NCBI GenBank assembly: GCA_963706315.1
Contig: CAVPMA010000012.1
Span: 46,289-110,288, forward strand
Length of the DNA: 64,000 nt
Origin: CALMEC01 sp963706315
GTDB taxonomy: Bacteria; Actinomycetota; Thermoleophilia; Miltoncostaeales; Miltoncostaeaceae
Direction of reading: 5' to 3'
Of this stretch, positions 51,053 through 59,768 are shown in pieces. The position numbers and the translations under genes were made by a program. The stretch's first letter is position 1; each line of letters begins with the position of its first letter. The notes below the pieces were generated by a model, which worked only from the letters and a program-made list of their open reading frames with translations, was not told the origin of the DNA and did no database searches.

Positions 51053-53410
51053 GTGAGTGCACGGTTCAAGGGGACCGTCAACCTGGACATCCGGGATTCG
51101 ACGCCCGACTGGGAGCCGTTCGAGCCGCCGAAGGCCCCGGACGGGGTGCCGAGCGTCATCTACGTCGTGCTCGACGACGTCGGGTTCTCGGCGCTCGGCT
51201 GCTACGGCGGCCCGGTCGACACGCCGAACATCGACCGCCTCGCGGCGGAAGGGGCGCGCTACACGCAGTGGCACACGACGGCGCTCTGCTCGCCGACGCG
51301 GTCGTGCCTGCTGACCGGTCGCAACCACACGCGCAACAGCATGGCGTGCATCACCGAGGCGGCGATCGGGTTCCCGAACGCGAGTGGCACCATCCCGCCG
51401 GAGAACGGGATGTTGTCGGAGATCCTCGGCGAGCTGGGCTGGAACACGTACATGGTGGGCAAGTGGCACCTGTGTCCCGAAGACGAGATGAACCTCGCCT
51501 CGACGCGGCGCAACTGGCCGTCCGGCCGCGGCTTCGAGCGCTCCTACGGCTTCCTCGGGGCCGAGACGAACCAGTGGTACCCGGACCTGTTCTACGACAA
51601 CCACCTGGTGGACCAGCCGCGCTCGCCCGAGGAGGGCTACCACCTGACCGTGGACGTGACCGACAAGGCGATCGAGTTCATCCGCGACGCGAAGGTCATC
51701 GCGCCCGAGAAGCCGTTCTTCCTCTACTACGCGCCGGGGGCCTGCCACGCCCCGCACCACGCGCCGAAGGAGTGGATCGAGAAGTACAAGGGCCGGTTCG
51801 ACATGGGATACGAGGCGATGCGCGAGCAGACGCTCGCGCGGCAAAAGAAACTCGGCATCGTCCCGCCCGACACCGAGCTGCCCCCAATCAACCCGATCGG
51901 CACGCCGGAGACCCGGACGGGGCCGGACGGCAAGCCGTTTCCGATGATGGACGTCACCCGGCCCTGGGACTCCCTCTCCGACGAGGAGAAGCAGCTGTTC
52001 TGCCGGATGGCGGAGGTGTATGCGGGCTTCCTCGCGCACGCCGACGACCAGCTCGGCCGCCTGCTCGGCTTCCTGGAGGAGTTCGGCTGGCGCGAGAACA
52101 CCATGGTGATCCTCGTCTCCGACAACGGCGCGTCCGGGGAGGGTGGCCCCAACGGCTCGGTCAACGAGATGAAGTTCGCGAACGGCCTCCCGGACAACAT
52201 CGAGGAGAACCTGCCGCTGCTGGACGAGCTCGGCGGCACCCAGACGTACAACCACTACCCGAACGGCTGGGCGATGGCGTTCAACACGCCGTTCAAGATG
52301 TGGAAGCGCTACGAGTTCAACGGGGGAACCAGCGATCCGTGCATCATCTCCTGGCCCGCGGGATCGAAGGCTCGCGGCGAGATCCGCCACCAGTACCACC
52401 ACGCCATCGACCTCGTCCCGACGGTCCTGGACGCGCTCGGCGTCGAGCCGCCGCGGTCGATCAAGGGCCATGTGCAGAGCCGGTTCGACGGCGTCAGCAT
52501 GCGCTACAGCCTGGACGACGCCTCGGCGCCGACGGCGCGCCCGACCCAGTTCTACGCGATGCTGGGCTCCCGCGCCATCTGGCACGACGGCTGGAAGGCC
52601 GTCACGAACCACCCCACGCTCGCCGGCTGGGGCAACTTCAACGACGACGAGTGGGAGCTGTACCACACCGACGTCGACCGCGCCGAGCTTCACAACCTCG
52701 CCGCGGAACATCCCGACAAGGTGCGCGAGCTGGTCAACCTGTGGTTCGCGGAGGCCGGCGCCAACGGGGTGTTCCCCCTCGACGACCGCTCCGCGCTTGA
52801 GATCATCCTCACCCCGCGGCCGGTGCTGTCCCCGCCGCGCAACCGGTACGTCTACTTCCCGCACACGGCCGAGGTGCCGGAGTCGCAGGCGGTGAACATC
52901 CGCAACCGCTCTTACGCCATCGGCGCGCTGGTCGACATCCCGGCTCCCGGGGCCGAGGGCGTGCTGTTCGCGCACGGCTCGCTGTTCGGCGGCCACGCGC
53001 TCTACGTGAAGGACAACCGGCTGCACTACGTCTACAACTTCGTCGGGATGGCGCAGCAGCTCGTGGCGGCGAACGAGGACATCCCCACGGGCGAGAACCT
53101 GATCCTGTCGGCGTCGTTCGACAAGGAGGGCGAAGACCCGCCCGGGGTCGCCGCCGGGACGCTCTCCCTGTGGCACGGCGACACGAAGGTCGGCGACGCG
53201 CCCATCAAGACCCAGCCCGGCAAGTTCACGATCGGCGGCGAGGGGCTCTGCATCGGGCGCGACGGCGGCTCGGGCGTCACCGGCGACTACCCGGGGGTCG
53301 AGCCGTGGGCCTTCACCGGCGGCACGATCCGCCGCGTCGCCGTCGACGTGAGCGGTGAACCGTACGTCGACCTCGAGCGCGAGGCCCAAGCAATGTTGAT
53401 GCGCGAATGA
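51053..53410 (+). CDS. Arylsulfatase family protein
   Basis: A 785-residue sulfatase. The calcium-binding aspartates are in YVVLDDVGFSALG (41-42), and the formylglycine motif CSPTRSCLLTGR (Cys79) is complete, so maturation by a formylglycine-generating enzyme is expected. MVGKWHL, LVSDNGASGEGG and the long C-terminal beta domain (EGVLFAHGSLFGGHALYVKDN) follow. There is no signal peptide, so the enzyme seems cytoplasmic; substrate unknown. GTG 51053 is preceded by a weak AAGG. The 286 bp upstream gap carries no gene. Confidence 0.88.
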   Translation: MSARFKGTVNLDIRDSTPDWEPFEPPKAPDGVPSVIYVVLDDVGFSALGCYGGPVDTPNIDRLAAEGARYTQWHTTALCSPTRSCLLTGRNHTRNSMACITEAAIGFPNASGTIPPENGMLSEILGELGWNTYMVGKWHLCPEDEMNLASTRRNWPSGRGFERSYGFLGAETNQWYPDLFYDNHLVDQPRSPEEGYHLTVDVTDKAIEFIRDAKVIAPEKPFFLYYAPGACHAPHHAPKEWIEKYKGRFDMGYEAMREQTLARQKKLGIVPPDTELPPINPIGTPETRTGPDGKPFPMMDVTRPWDSLSDEEKQLFCRMAEVYAGFLAHADDQLGRLLGFLEEFGWRENTMVILVSDNGASGEGGPNGSVNEMKFANGLPDNIEENLPLLDELGGTQTYNHYPNGWAMAFNTPFKMWKRYEFNGGTSDPCIISWPAGSKARGEIRHQYHHAIDLVPTVLDALGVEPPRSIKGHVQSRFDGVSMRYSLDDASAPTARPTQFYAMLGSRAIWHDGWKAVTNHPTLAGWGNFNDDEWELYHTDVDRAELHNLAAEHPDKVRELVNLWFAEAGANGVFPLDDRSALEIILTPRPVLSPPRNRYVYFPHTAEVPESQAVNIRNRSYAIGALVDIPAPGAEGVLFAHGSLFGGHALYVKDNRLHYVYNFVGMAQQLVAANEDIPTGENLILSASFDKEGEDPPGVAAGTLSLWHGDTKVGDAPIKTQPGKFTIGGEGLCIGRDGGSGVTGDYPGVEPWAFTGGTIRRVAVDVSGEPYVDLEREAQAMLMRE

Positions 53411-53432
53411 GCGCGCCTGTCAGGAGGACGTG

Positions 53433-54926
53433 ATGAGCTCGACCGATTCCGAATCAGGGCACGCAGTAGCGGTGAACCCTGAGGGTGCACAGTCCGAAGA
53501 GCGGGGGCGTACACGACGGCAGGCATCGCGCGTGGTGCCCCATCTGAGCGTGGCGGAGCGGGTGGCGCGGGGGCGTGCGGCGCGGGCGGAAGTGCCCCGT
53601 TCCAGCCATGCCGGCTTCGAGGCGGTGGCGCATCGCGCGGATCCGATCGTGCTGTTGGAGCAGCAGGCGGAGACGCGGGTTCCCGAGCTGGTGCCGCTCC
53701 GCTACGGGCGGATGTTGGTCTCGCCGTTCACGTTCTACCGGGGTGCCGCGCTGATCATGGCGGCCGATCTTGCGGCGACGCCCAGTTCGGGGCTTCGGGT
53801 ACAGGCGTGTGGTGACGCGCATCTGTCGAACTTCGGCGTGTTCGGATCGGCTGAGCGTCGGTTGATGTTCGACGTCAATGACTTCGACGAGACGCTGCCG
53901 GGGCCGTGGGAGTGGGATGTCAAGCGCCTGGCGGCGAGCCTGGTGGTGGCCGCTCGCGAGAACGGCTATTTACCCAAGCAGCGAAGCAGGATCGTGCGCG
54001 ACGCGGTCGGCCGTTACCGCGCGGCGATGCGGCGCTTCGCGACGATGCCAAACCTGGCGGTGTGGTATTCGCGGCTGGACGTCGAGGAGCTGCTCAACGA
54101 GATGCGCGGCCAAGTCAAGGCGTCGATCCTCAAACGCTCCGAGCAGAACATCGCCAAGGCCCGCACTCGCGACAGCATGCAGGCCTTCTCCAAGCTCACC
54201 CACCTGGTCGACGGCGAGCCGCGGATCATCAGCGACCCGCCACTGATCGTGCCCGTCGAGGAGCTGTTCCCTGAGGTAACGGCCGACCAGCTGACCGATA
54301 CGGTGCGCGAGTTCGTGCGCGGCTATCGACAGTCGCTGCAGACCGACCGGCGGGTGCTCTTGGAGCAGTATCGGTTCGTGCACTTGGCTCGCAAGGTGGT
54401 CGGGGTGGGCAGCGTCGGCACCCGCGCCTGGATCGCGCTCTTCCTCGGTCTGGACGGACAGGATCCGCTGTTCCTGCAGGTCAAGGAAGCGCAGGCTTCG
54501 GTGCTGGAGGAGTACGTCGGCAGGAGCAGCTATTCCAACCACGGCGAGCGGGTCGTGGCCGGTCAGCACCTGATGCAGGCCAGCAGCGACATCTTCCTCG
54601 GCTGGAAGCGGATGACCGGCGTCGACGACGTCGACCGCGACTTCTACGCCCGCCAGCTGAAGGACTGGAAAGGCTCCGCCGAGATCGAGGTGATGATCCC
54701 TGAGGGGATGGCGCTCTACGGGCAGATGTGCGGCTGGACGCTGGCCCGCGCCCACGCCCGCTCGGGCGACCGCGTCGCCATCGCCACCTACCTGGGAAGC
54801 AACGACACGTTCGACCGTGCAATCGCCGAGTTCGCCGAGGCCTACGCCGACCAGAACGAACAGGACTACAACGCCCTCGTCGACGCCGTCAAATCGGGCC
54901 GCGTCACAGCGCAGGCAGGGCTCTAA
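53433..54926 (+). CDS. DUF2252 family protein
   Basis: A 497-residue member of DUF2252, a family with kinase-like folds but unknown substrate. The diagnostic segment is VQACGDAHLSNFGVFGSAERRLMFDVNDFDETLPGPWEWD read in pieces: GDAHLSNFGVF, then FDVNDFDE, then WDVKRLAASLVVA, resembling the catalytic HxN and metal DxD sites of aminoglycoside phosphotransferases. AGGAGG five nt before ATG 53433 decides the start. Codon use is slightly less GC-extreme than in neighbours. It follows the sulfatase by 22 bp. Confidence 0.82.
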   Translation: MSSTDSESGHAVAVNPEGAQSEERGRTRRQASRVVPHLSVAERVARGRAARAEVPRSSHAGFEAVAHRADPIVLLEQQAETRVPELVPLRYGRMLVSPFTFYRGAALIMAADLAATPSSGLRVQACGDAHLSNFGVFGSAERRLMFDVNDFDETLPGPWEWDVKRLAASLVVAARENGYLPKQRSRIVRDAVGRYRAAMRRFATMPNLAVWYSRLDVEELLNEMRGQVKASILKRSEQNIAKARTRDSMQAFSKLTHLVDGEPRIISDPPLIVPVEELFPEVTADQLTDTVREFVRGYRQSLQTDRRVLLEQYRFVHLARKVVGVGSVGTRAWIALFLGLDGQDPLFLQVKEAQASVLEEYVGRSSYSNHGERVVAGQHLMQASSDIFLGWKRMTGVDDVDRDFYARQLKDWKGSAEIEVMIPEGMALYGQMCGWTLARAHARSGDRVAIATYLGSNDTFDRAIAEFAEAYADQNEQDYNALVDAVKSGRVTAQAGL

Positions 54927-55383
54927 GGCGGCGAATTCCCGAATCGGGGCGGTCGGCGTCGGGCCCATCAGAGGGTGCCGTCAACAGGGCCTGTCGCTCG
55001 CGCACCGGAGTGAACACCCGTCGCCATGCCGGAGCACATCCGCGATCGAATGGGTCTCTCCAACGCCCGCCGCCGGCGCAGCGCCTCGGCCGCCTTTGAC
55101 GTCACCCGGGTCGTCTGTTCTACTTCCGTCCACGCTCGATCGTGGGCGCTGGAGGTATCGTGGAGCGACGCCTGAACAGGAAGATCTCGGCTCGAGTGGC
55201 GCGCGCGGCCACGGGCTTCTGTACATGCTCTCGGGTGGCGTCGCCGAGCTTCCCCGGCTCCTCGTAGAGCACCCCGGCCGCCCGAGAACTCCCGGACGTT
55301 TCCCCGCTGTGCCCCCGGCGTTCCCGTGTGCTGTGGCACAGACAGCACCCTTCGACCATCCGTAAAGTGAGGAATGAGGAACC
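54927..55383. other. 457 bp without a recognised gene
   Basis: No open frame here has protein-like composition, and no tRNA or clear repeat is seen. The last 40 bp hold the ribosome site of the next gene (GAGGAA before ATG 55384). Promoters for osmC are probably inside, but no consensus stands out. Confidence 0.5.
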
Positions 55384-55944
55384 ATGACGACAACCGATAC
55401 CCCGGTCAACAACGGGGTCAACGTCCAAGCATTGCTCGACGCCAGGAGTGCGCTCACGGACGCCCCCGAGGGCGCCCAGTTCACGTGGCGGGCGACCACG
55501 GAGTGGGTCAACGGCACCCACAGCCAGACCGGCATCCAGAGCTTCTTCGGCCTGGGGGACGAGCAGAGCCACAGGACCTCGTGGACCTTCGACGCCGATC
55601 ACCCCGAGATCTTCGCCTCCGAGGATAACGGGCCCACGCCGGTGGAGTACGTCCTGGTGGGCCTGGCGAGTTGCCTCACCGCCGGGATCGCCGCCGTGGC
55701 GCAGAACCGCGAGATCCAGCTCAACTCGGTCAAGGCGACCATCGAGGGCAACATGGACGTCCTCGGCATCCTCGGCGCCGACCCCGAGGTCCGCAACGGC
55801 TTCAACGACATCAAGGTCCACTACGAGATCGATGCGGACGCCACGCCCGAGGAGATCGCGGGACTGGTCGCCCAATCCCAGAAGCGGTCCGCGGTCTTCG
55901 ACGCCATCACCAACCCGACCAACGTGACGGTCGAGGTCAACTGA
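55384..55944 (+). CDS. OsmC family protein
   Basis: A 186-residue member of the OsmC/Ohr superfamily. The redox-active region is GPTPVEYVLVGLASCLTAGIAAVAQNREI, with one conserved cysteine (SC) in the central helix; the second family cysteine is not obvious, so peroxidase activity is uncertain. The C-terminal beta-alpha part NGFNDIKVHYEIDADA is typical. ATG 55384 with GAGGAA upstream. It precedes a flavin monooxygenase with an 17 bp gap, suggesting a shared detoxification or redox role. Confidence 0.82.
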   Translation: MTTTDTPVNNGVNVQALLDARSALTDAPEGAQFTWRATTEWVNGTHSQTGIQSFFGLGDEQSHRTSWTFDADHPEIFASEDNGPTPVEYVLVGLASCLTAGIAAVAQNREIQLNSVKATIEGNMDVLGILGADPEVRNGFNDIKVHYEIDADATPEEIAGLVAQSQKRSAVFDAITNPTNVTVEVN

Positions 55945-55961
55945 GCCGGCCCCAACCGCCC

Positions 55962-57203
55962 GTGCGTACGTCGGCAATCATCATCGGGGCGGGGCATGCC
56001 GGACTGGCCGTCAGCCACTTCCTCACCCAGCGCTCGATCGACCACGTGGTCATCGAGCGCGGGGAGGTGGCCAACTCGTGGCGTACCCAGCGGTGGGACT
56101 CGCTGCGGTTGCTCACGCCCAACTGGCAGAGCCGGCTGCCCGACTTCGCCCACGAGCGCGATCCCGACGGGTTCATGACCATGCCCGAGGTGATCGCCTT
56201 CATCGACCGCTACGCGAAGGTCTCGCAGGCGCCCGTGCAGACCCACACGACGGTCACCTCGGTGCGCCCGGCCAACGGCGGGTACCGGGTGACGACCGAC
56301 CAGGGAACCTGGGAGGCGCCGACGGTGATGCTGGCAAGCGGAGGCTTCAACGCCGCCCGCATCCCCGCCGTCGCCGCGGACGTGCCCGGCTCGGTGGAGA
56401 CGATCACGCCGGTGGACTACCGACGACCCGATCAGCTCCCCGACGGAGGCGTGTTGGTCGTGGGGGCGTCGGCAAGCGGGATCCAGATCGCTGAGGAGAT
56501 CCATCGGTCCGGGCGGGCGGTCACCCTGGCGGTCGGCGAGCACGTGAGGATGCCGCGCGTCTACCGGGGCCGCGACGTCATGTGGTGGATGAGGGAGGCG
56601 GGAATCCTCGACGAGCGCCACGACGAGGTCGACGACCTGGTCCGCGCCCGTAATGTTCCCTCGCCCCAACTCGTTGGCACTCCCGAGCGGACCAGCCTTG
56701 ACCTGAACGCCGTCACCGACCAGGGGGTGCGGCTGGTCGGCCGGCTGACCGCCATCAGGGACGGCGTTGCCCTCTTCTCCGGATCGTTGCGGAACAAGTG
56801 CGCGCTGGCGGACCTGAAGCTCGGGCGGCTGCTCGACACCTTCGACGAGTGGGCGCGCGACCACGGCGTCGACGCGGAGGTGGACCCGCCCGAACGTCCC
56901 GAGCCGACCCGGGTCGAGGACTCGCCACCGCTCGCCCTCGACCTCACGACCGGGGAGGTCGCCACCATCGTGTGGGCGACCGGGTTCCGGCCCGACTACT
57001 CGTGGCTCGACGTGCCGGTGCTCGACCGCAAGGGCCGCCTCCGCCACGACGGGGGCGTCGTCACCGACGCTCCCGGCCTGTACGCCATCGGCTTGAACCT
57101 GCTCCGCCGCCGCAAGTCGAGTTTCATCCACGGCGCCGAAGACGACGCCCGCGAACTGACCGACCATCTCGCCGCCTACCTCGGAGCGTCTCTGACTCCC
57201 TAG
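55962..57203 (+). CDS. Flavin-containing monooxygenase-like protein
   Basis: A 413-residue FAD/NADPH oxidoreductase. FAD motif AIIIGAGHAGLAVSHFL at the N-terminus, a central NADPH-binding motif GVLVVGASASGIQIAEEI, and the late ATG-type motif IVWATGFRPDYSWL are complete. These features fit flavin monooxygenases and putative potassium-transport-type flavoproteins (CzcO/TrkA-like); oxygenated substrate unknown. GTG 55962. The gene ends 39 bp before the tRNA-Leu remnant and is the last host gene before the element. Confidence 0.85.
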   Translation: MRTSAIIIGAGHAGLAVSHFLTQRSIDHVVIERGEVANSWRTQRWDSLRLLTPNWQSRLPDFAHERDPDGFMTMPEVIAFIDRYAKVSQAPVQTHTTVTSVRPANGGYRVTTDQGTWEAPTVMLASGGFNAARIPAVAADVPGSVETITPVDYRRPDQLPDGGVLVVGASASGIQIAEEIHRSGRAVTLAVGEHVRMPRVYRGRDVMWWMREAGILDERHDEVDDLVRARNVPSPQLVGTPERTSLDLNAVTDQGVRLVGRLTAIRDGVALFSGSLRNKCALADLKLGRLLDTFDEWARDHGVDAEVDPPERPEPTRVEDSPPLALDLTTGEVATIVWATGFRPDYSWLDVPVLDRKGRLRHDGGVVTDAPGLYAIGLNLLRRRKSSFIHGAEDDARELTDHLAAYLGASLTP

Positions 57204-57242
57204 CGAACGCTCGGAGAAGCGGCGTTGCGCATCGTCGGCAGT

Positions 57243-57298
57243 AGGGGCGGTGGGAGTCGAACCCACACGAGGTTGCCCTCAACGGTGTTTGAGACTGC
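57243..57298 (-). tRNA. 3'-half remnant of tRNA-Leu(CAA), probable attL
   Basis: Read on the minus strand: acceptor 3' strand CGCCCCT (57243-57249), a perfect T arm GTGGG-TTCGACT-CCCAC (57250-57266), a class II variable arm with a GAGG/CCTC stem (57269-57280) and an anticodon loop CTCAAAC with anticodon CAA (57289-57291). The 5' half of the anticodon stem mismatches, and no D arm or 5' acceptor strand follows. This is what integration of a tyrosine-recombinase element into a tRNA gene leaves behind; the intact tRNA should lie at the far end. Confidence 0.7.
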
Positions 57299-57353
57299 TT
57301 GCACTACGAGCAGGACCCCTGTATTCATGCGGTTTTCGGGGTGCGCGGGGCAC

Positions 57354-57377
57354 GCTTGGGACAGTGCTTGGGACAGT
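57354..57377. repeat. Tandem 12 bp repeat near attL
   Basis: GCTTGGGACAGT occurs twice back to back (57354-57365 and 57366-57377), 56 bp inside the tRNA remnant. Position and form suit arm-type integrase binding sites. The ending TTGGGACAG also resembles the TGGGGACAG repeats near the RepA-like gene. Confidence 0.5.
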
Positions 57378-57540
57378 TGGCCGTCGATCTGCGCCAGGCG
57401 GGCGGCGGCGTCCGCCGGCTGGGCGTGGTCCCGCTGTAACGTCGATGGGGAACCCTCCTGGGCTGACCGGCCCGTCAGGTGGGCGCTCGGCGCATCATCG
57501 CTGGTTGGAGGGCCTTCCGCCGAGGGAGTAACGTCCTCCC

Positions 57541-57972
57541 ATGAAACGAATCTCGAAAGGCCTCATCTCCATCGTCGCCCTGGGAGCGGCCGGTGTCCTC
57601 GCCGCCGGCTGTGGCAGCTCCAGCTCGACCACCACCGCGGCCACCACCACCGCGGCCACCACCACCGCGGCCACCACCACCGCGGCCACCACCGTCGCGG
57701 TGAGCGCCGACCCATCTGCGCTCGCGTTCGACAAGACCGCGATCACGGTCTCCGCCGGGAAAGTCACGTTCGACTTCAACAATCCGGCACCGCTTCAGCA
57801 CAACTTCTCGATCCGGGCCGCCGACGGCTCGGTCGTCGGCGCGTCCGACACCGTCACCAGCCAGGCCGCCGCACCATTCACGGTCAATCTGCAGCCAGGG
57901 ACTTACACCTTCTTCTGCAGCGTGCCGGGCCACGAGGCCGCCGGGATGAAGGGCACGCTCACCGTCAACTGA
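57541..57972 (+). CDS. Cupredoxin-domain lipoprotein
   Basis: A 143-residue exported lipoprotein. The signal peptide ends in the lipobox LAAGC (Cys24). A Thr/Ala linker encoded by four 15 bp repeats leads to a plastocyanin-like domain. All type 1 copper ligands are visible: His87 in LQHNFSI, and Cys126, His131 and Met136 in CSVPGHEAAGM. It is probably a membrane-tethered electron carrier or copper-binding protein. It is the only plus-strand gene within the element and is a likely cargo gene, or it may be host DNA if the attachment site lies further right. Confidence 0.82.
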   Translation: MKRISKGLISIVALGAAGVLAAGCGSSSSTTTAATTTAATTTAATTTAATTVAVSADPSALAFDKTAITVSAGKVTFDFNNPAPLQHNFSIRAADGSVVGASDTVTSQAAAPFTVNLQPGTYTFFCSVPGHEAAGMKGTLTVN

Positions 57973-58322
57973 CCGCGTGCGCGATCGCGCCCCTCCGGGG
58001 GCGCGGACCGACCCCGGCGAACGCGCGGCCTGGCCATTGCGTGGATCTTGCCCTTCTCCCGTTCTTCCGAGGGTCAGCCAGGCCGGGCTATCGAAGGTGA
58101 GGGTGAGGCACCCACGGGCACGGCGTCACCCCACGGCCCGCCACCCCCGGCGCTCGGCTAGGCGGCCGTGTTGGCCCCACTAGGCTCGCGCTTAAGAGGC
58201 TGGTGGGAGACCAAGCAGTTGGCGAACTGCCCGAATGAGTGTGGTCCTCTTCTCACTGATCTTGATCGCCTTGTCGAGGAGCGTGCTTGCTTCTCGGCGT
58301 GCCTGAGAGACGGTTGGGAAAG
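57973..58322. other. 350 bp between the cupredoxin and integrase genes
   Basis: No complete gene. A small perfect hairpin lies at 58215-58230 (GCAGTT-GGCG-AACTGC). The minus strand near 58200-58330 contains a protein-like stretch ending in KISEKRTTLIRAVRQLLGL without any start codon; it may be a remnant. Confidence 0.45.
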
Positions 58323-59486
58323 TCAGTCGTCGAGCTGCACCAAGCGGGCGGCGGTGTCGGCCCGGACGAGGTAGGCGTCGAGCAGCCCCGCGGCCTCGTC
58401 CTCGTTGCCGGGCATGAGGTGCCCGTACAGATCGAACGTGACACCGATGGTCGAGTGCCCCAGGTAGGTGCTGAGGGCTTTCGCGTTGACCCCGGCGTCG
58501 ATCATCAGGCTGGCGAACGTATGGCGCGCCTCGTGCAGGCCGATGGGGAGGAGACCGGCGGCCTTCCACGCGGCTTTCGCACGCCGCAGGAGCGCCTCGT
58601 ACGCGAAGGGCTCGTCGCCGTCGCCGAATACGAGGCCGTTCGACCGTCCGGTCCGGAGCTTGTGGTCGAGGAGGTGCTCGCGCAGCACGGCGGCGACGGG
58701 GACGCGCCTGCGTCCCGCCCGCGTCTTGACAGCGACGACCTGCCTCGCCCGCGGGTCCCAAGCGCGCTCAACGCGAAGGATGCCGCTGGCGAGGTCGAGG
58801 TCGTCCCAGCGAAGGGCCATCAGTTCGCCGCGGCGCAGACCGGCATAGAGGGCCGTGGCCCATACCGGCCGGTCGGCCTCAGGGAGCGCCGCAAGGAGGG
58901 CAGCGGCCTCCTCGGGTGTGGCGATGCGCTCGCGGCGTCCACGGACGGCCGGTAGCTCCACCCCCGTCGTCGGGTTGACGACGAGCTCCCCGCGGGCGAC
59001 GGCCCGGCGGTAGATCACCCGAAGAGGTATGAGAGCGTTGCGGATCGTCGAGGCGTCGAGGCCCTTGGCGAGGAGCTGGTCGGCGAGGGCCTGCACATCG
59101 GGGCGGGTGACGTCGGCGAGGCGCGCACCGCCGAGGGCGGGGAGAATCCGCGTCTGCAGGGCCGCCTTGTAGCCGCGGATCGCCGAGGGCTTGTAGGCAG
59201 TACCGGAGCGGGTGCGGATCGAACCGTCACGGACCCCTTCGAGCCACGCCTCGGCGGCCTGGCGGACCGTGGTGGGCGGGGAGGCACGCAGGGCACCGCG
59301 CCGAACGTCGCCGAGCGCGTCGGCCCGCCACGCCTTCGCCGCGGCGAGGGTCGGGAACGTGCGACGAATCCTGCGCCCATCGCGCACGCTGAAGACGGCC
59401 GCCCGATAGGCGGGCCTACACCGGCACTTACCGTCGTCCTGGGCGGGGCATCCCTCCCGGTGACGCACTTCGATTCCCTCAGCCAT
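58323..59486 (-). CDS. int: Tyrosine-type site-specific integrase
   Basis: Phage integrase of 387 residues, the enzyme that inserts and excises the element. The catalytic residues are intact: Arg218 in AGLRRGELMAL, Lys in VKTRAGRRR, His318 and Arg321 in GLHEARHTFA, a late His in YLGHSTIG and the nucleophile Tyr354 in FDLYGHL. The N-terminus carries a small cysteine-rich arm-binding part (HREGCPAQDDGKCRC) and a core-binding domain. GGAGGGGG upstream supports ATG 59486. It overlaps the excisionase gene by 8 bp and is not frameshifted. Confidence 0.93.
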   Translation of the reverse strand: MAEGIEVRHREGCPAQDDGKCRCRPAYRAAVFSVRDGRRIRRTFPTLAAAKAWRADALGDVRRGALRASPPTTVRQAAEAWLEGVRDGSIRTRSGTAYKPSAIRGYKAALQTRILPALGGARLADVTRPDVQALADQLLAKGLDASTIRNALIPLRVIYRRAVARGELVVNPTTGVELPAVRGRRERIATPEEAAALLAALPEADRPVWATALYAGLRRGELMALRWDDLDLASGILRVERAWDPRARQVVAVKTRAGRRRVPVAAVLREHLLDHKLRTGRSNGLVFGDGDEPFAYEALLRRAKAAWKAAGLLPIGLHEARHTFASLMIDAGVNAKALSTYLGHSTIGVTFDLYGHLMPGNEDEAAGLLDAYLVRADTAARLVQLDD

Positions 59487-59745
59487 CGCTCCCCCTCCGC
59501 GGTCGCTCGACATCGAGCGTAACCGTCGCCGATTCATCCAGCCATCGCTGAAGCTCTCGCACGTCGATGATCTTCCGTCGGCTGCGGCGCACGATGCGAA
59601 GCTCCGGTGCAACGTGCTCGTCGAAGAAGTCGCGACTGACCCCGATGGCCTGCGCGGCTTCGTCGGGGGAGAGCGCCAGGCGCGGCGGCTCGGCGACCTG
59701 TAAGCGCCGCCGGACAGCCGCCTCACCGAGCCGCGGCTCGTTCAC
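59479..59745 (-). CDS. xis: Excisionase-like helix-turn-helix protein
   Basis: An 88-residue MerR-like HTH protein. LALSPDEAAQAIGVSRDFFDEHV followed by the wing region RIVRRSRRKIIDVRELQRWLD is the typical excisionase/AlpA fold. Such proteins bend DNA at the attachment site and direct the integrase toward excision. GTG 59745 is chosen, with GGGGAGG 4 nt upstream. It overlaps int, so the two are coupled, and it lies just downstream of the RepA-like gene. Confidence 0.8.
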   Translation of the reverse strand: MNEPRLGEAAVRRRLQVAEPPRLALSPDEAAQAIGVSRDFFDEHVAPELRIVRRSRRKIIDVRELQRWLDESATVTLDVERPRRGSDG

Positions 59746-59768
59746 CGGACCTCCCCGGGCGAACCCGG

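Noticed and set aside
50144..53389. 1081-codon minus-strand open frame opposite the sulfatase
   Set aside because: Composition of a shadow frame; the plus-strand sulfatase has complete motifs.
54927..55383. Open frames in the osmC upstream gap
   Set aside because: None has credible composition, start context or recognisable domain.
57243..57320. Complete functional tRNA-Leu
   Set aside because: A weak 5' acceptor match (AGGGGTC) exists, but D arm and anticodon 5' strand do not fold; treated as a remnant.
57628..57690. CRISPR-like repeats
   Set aside because: Four 15 bp repeats without spacers that encode a Thr/Ala linker in the cupredoxin gene.
58192..58330. Short minus-strand protein after int ending in LIRAVRQLLGL
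   Set aside because: Protein-like, but no start codon and no ribosome site; noted only as a possible remnant.
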